41,708 nt of DNA from Synergistales bacterium (GTDB lineage: Bacteria; Synergistota; Synergistia; Synergistales; Aminobacteriaceae), in the NCBI GenBank assembly GCA_025997935.1, contig BNVG01000003.1, positions 1-41,708 of the forward strand, written 5' to 3'. Both the position numbers and the translations under genes were made by a program. This document shows positions 41,069 through 41,708 of the stretch, in pieces; within the stretch, counting starts at the first letter, position 1; every line of letters starts with the position of its first letter. The notes under the pieces are model-generated. The model saw nothing but the letters and a program-made list of their open reading frames with translations, did not search any database and was not told the DNA's origin.

Positions 41069-41708
41069 TTAAGCGCACCTCCAAAGGAAAAGCTGATTTG
41101 AGCGCGGTGATCTCTCATAGAACGATGAAATTCCGATGTACAGCTTGACAAATATTTCAGCCATGCCGTCAGCTATTGTGTAAAATGTGAATTTAGATAA
41201 GCCGTACAGTCGTTTTGAGACCTCAATAATTTCGAGAACCTCAATGCTCTCATCTATTTTTTCACTAAGTACGCCGATATATCCTATGGCGATGGACAGT
41301 AGCAGGTCAAGGTTTCGGATGGATTTCAATGAGCGCACAAGAAACCTCTCAAACCCGAAGCTCTGTTTCTTGAATTTGTAGTATTCTTCGATGCGCCACC
41401 TCATAAGGTATACCTTGATGACGGCAACGCAAAGCCGATTGTCGTCACTTGTAAGGTTAGTCAGGAGCAATAAAGGCTCTTTCCTTAAACCACGGCAAAT
41501 CACAAGCCTTAGCGGCACATTTGGGTAATCCGGCAGTGATACGGGCGCTATGGAAACCTTGCAGTCAGATTTATCGCCGTCCTTTGTCTCAAATTTCAGG
41601 TTACACTTGCCTTTGTATTTCTTTGCCAATGTCTTTAAAAGTATCTTTTCACCCTTGAAGAGAATGGTGCGGTCATTCATGCGCACGATAAAACTCTCTT
41701 TGCGCGGG
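41069..41708 (-). mobile_element. IS4-type transposase, C-terminal part (runs off window)
   Basis: At least 212 residues; the frame is open through the window edge at 41708, so the N-terminus is missing. YLMRWRIEEYYKFKKQSFGFE shows the Y-(2)-R-(3)-E-(6)-K signature of IS4-family DDE transposases, carrying the catalytic Glu, and TNLTSDDNRLCVAVI is also typical. The gene ends about 30 bp from an AT-rich stretch where the IS end should lie; the best candidate is around 41028-41045 (GGGCAATTGTCAAG), unconfirmed without the other end. Marks an insertion next to the two TA modules. Confidence 0.85.

Overview
The window looks like chromosomal DNA of an anaerobic, diderm, amino-acid- and peptide-using bacterium, most likely from Synergistota. 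This is inferred from the gene mix: a V-type ATPase, a complete branched-chain amino acid ABC system, an AbgT/M20 peptide-type salvage operon, a GntP permease, a hydrogenase-maturation protease, a secreted OmpA-like protein, GC near 50 %, and frequent GTG/TTG starts. No rRNA, tRNA or CRISPR array was seen.

Layout. 1-1776 is the 3' end of a V-type ATPase operon (end of atpA, all of atpB), closed by a hairpin terminator. 2084-5898 holds a SurA_N-type periplasmic chaperone (minus strand) divergent from a YhaN-like coiled-coil protein whose ATPase motifs are eroded. 6003-10511 is a ribose-type (CUT2) ABC importer. It runs, with no visible terminator, into an OmpA-like secreted protein, a giant PAS-PAS-dynamin-like GTPase and a tail-anchored coiled-coil protein (10538-15721). 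That block is the most novel part of the window. 15799-18334 carries an SSB-like OB-fold protein, a hotdog thioesterase, a CbpA-type co-chaperone and an RpiR/SIS regulator. 18307-22653 holds a hydrogenase-maturation protease, murJ, a GntP permease and a DJ-1/PfpI protein, with a 42-bp remnant of a second gntP 3' end just beyond it. 22918-27655 is livKHMGF behind a consensus sigma70 promoter.

From 36672 down to 27727 the genes run on the minus strand: M20 amidohydrolase, AbgT transporter, DUF3798-type binding protein, terminator, an unrecognised 375-residue protein, a flavin oxidoreductase, secG, nicotinate phosphoribosyltransferase, rplM and rpsI. 36898-39596 is a two-component system whose response-regulator gene ends in a 14-C tract. 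39634-40904 holds two type II toxin-antitoxin modules (yefM-yoeB, dinJ-yafQ) that share a duplicated 56-bp promoter/leader; the first leader still carries the opening codons of a dead dinJ. The window ends in the 3' part of an IS4-type transposase, so the right edge is a mobile or accessory zone.

Working hypothesis for the novel block: the PAS domains sense a cytoplasmic signal, the tandem G-domain protein acts on the inner membrane, the tail-anchored coiled-coil protein recruits it there, and the OmpA-like protein monitors or supports the envelope from outside. Gene order and domain architecture are visible in the sequence; the joint function is inference.
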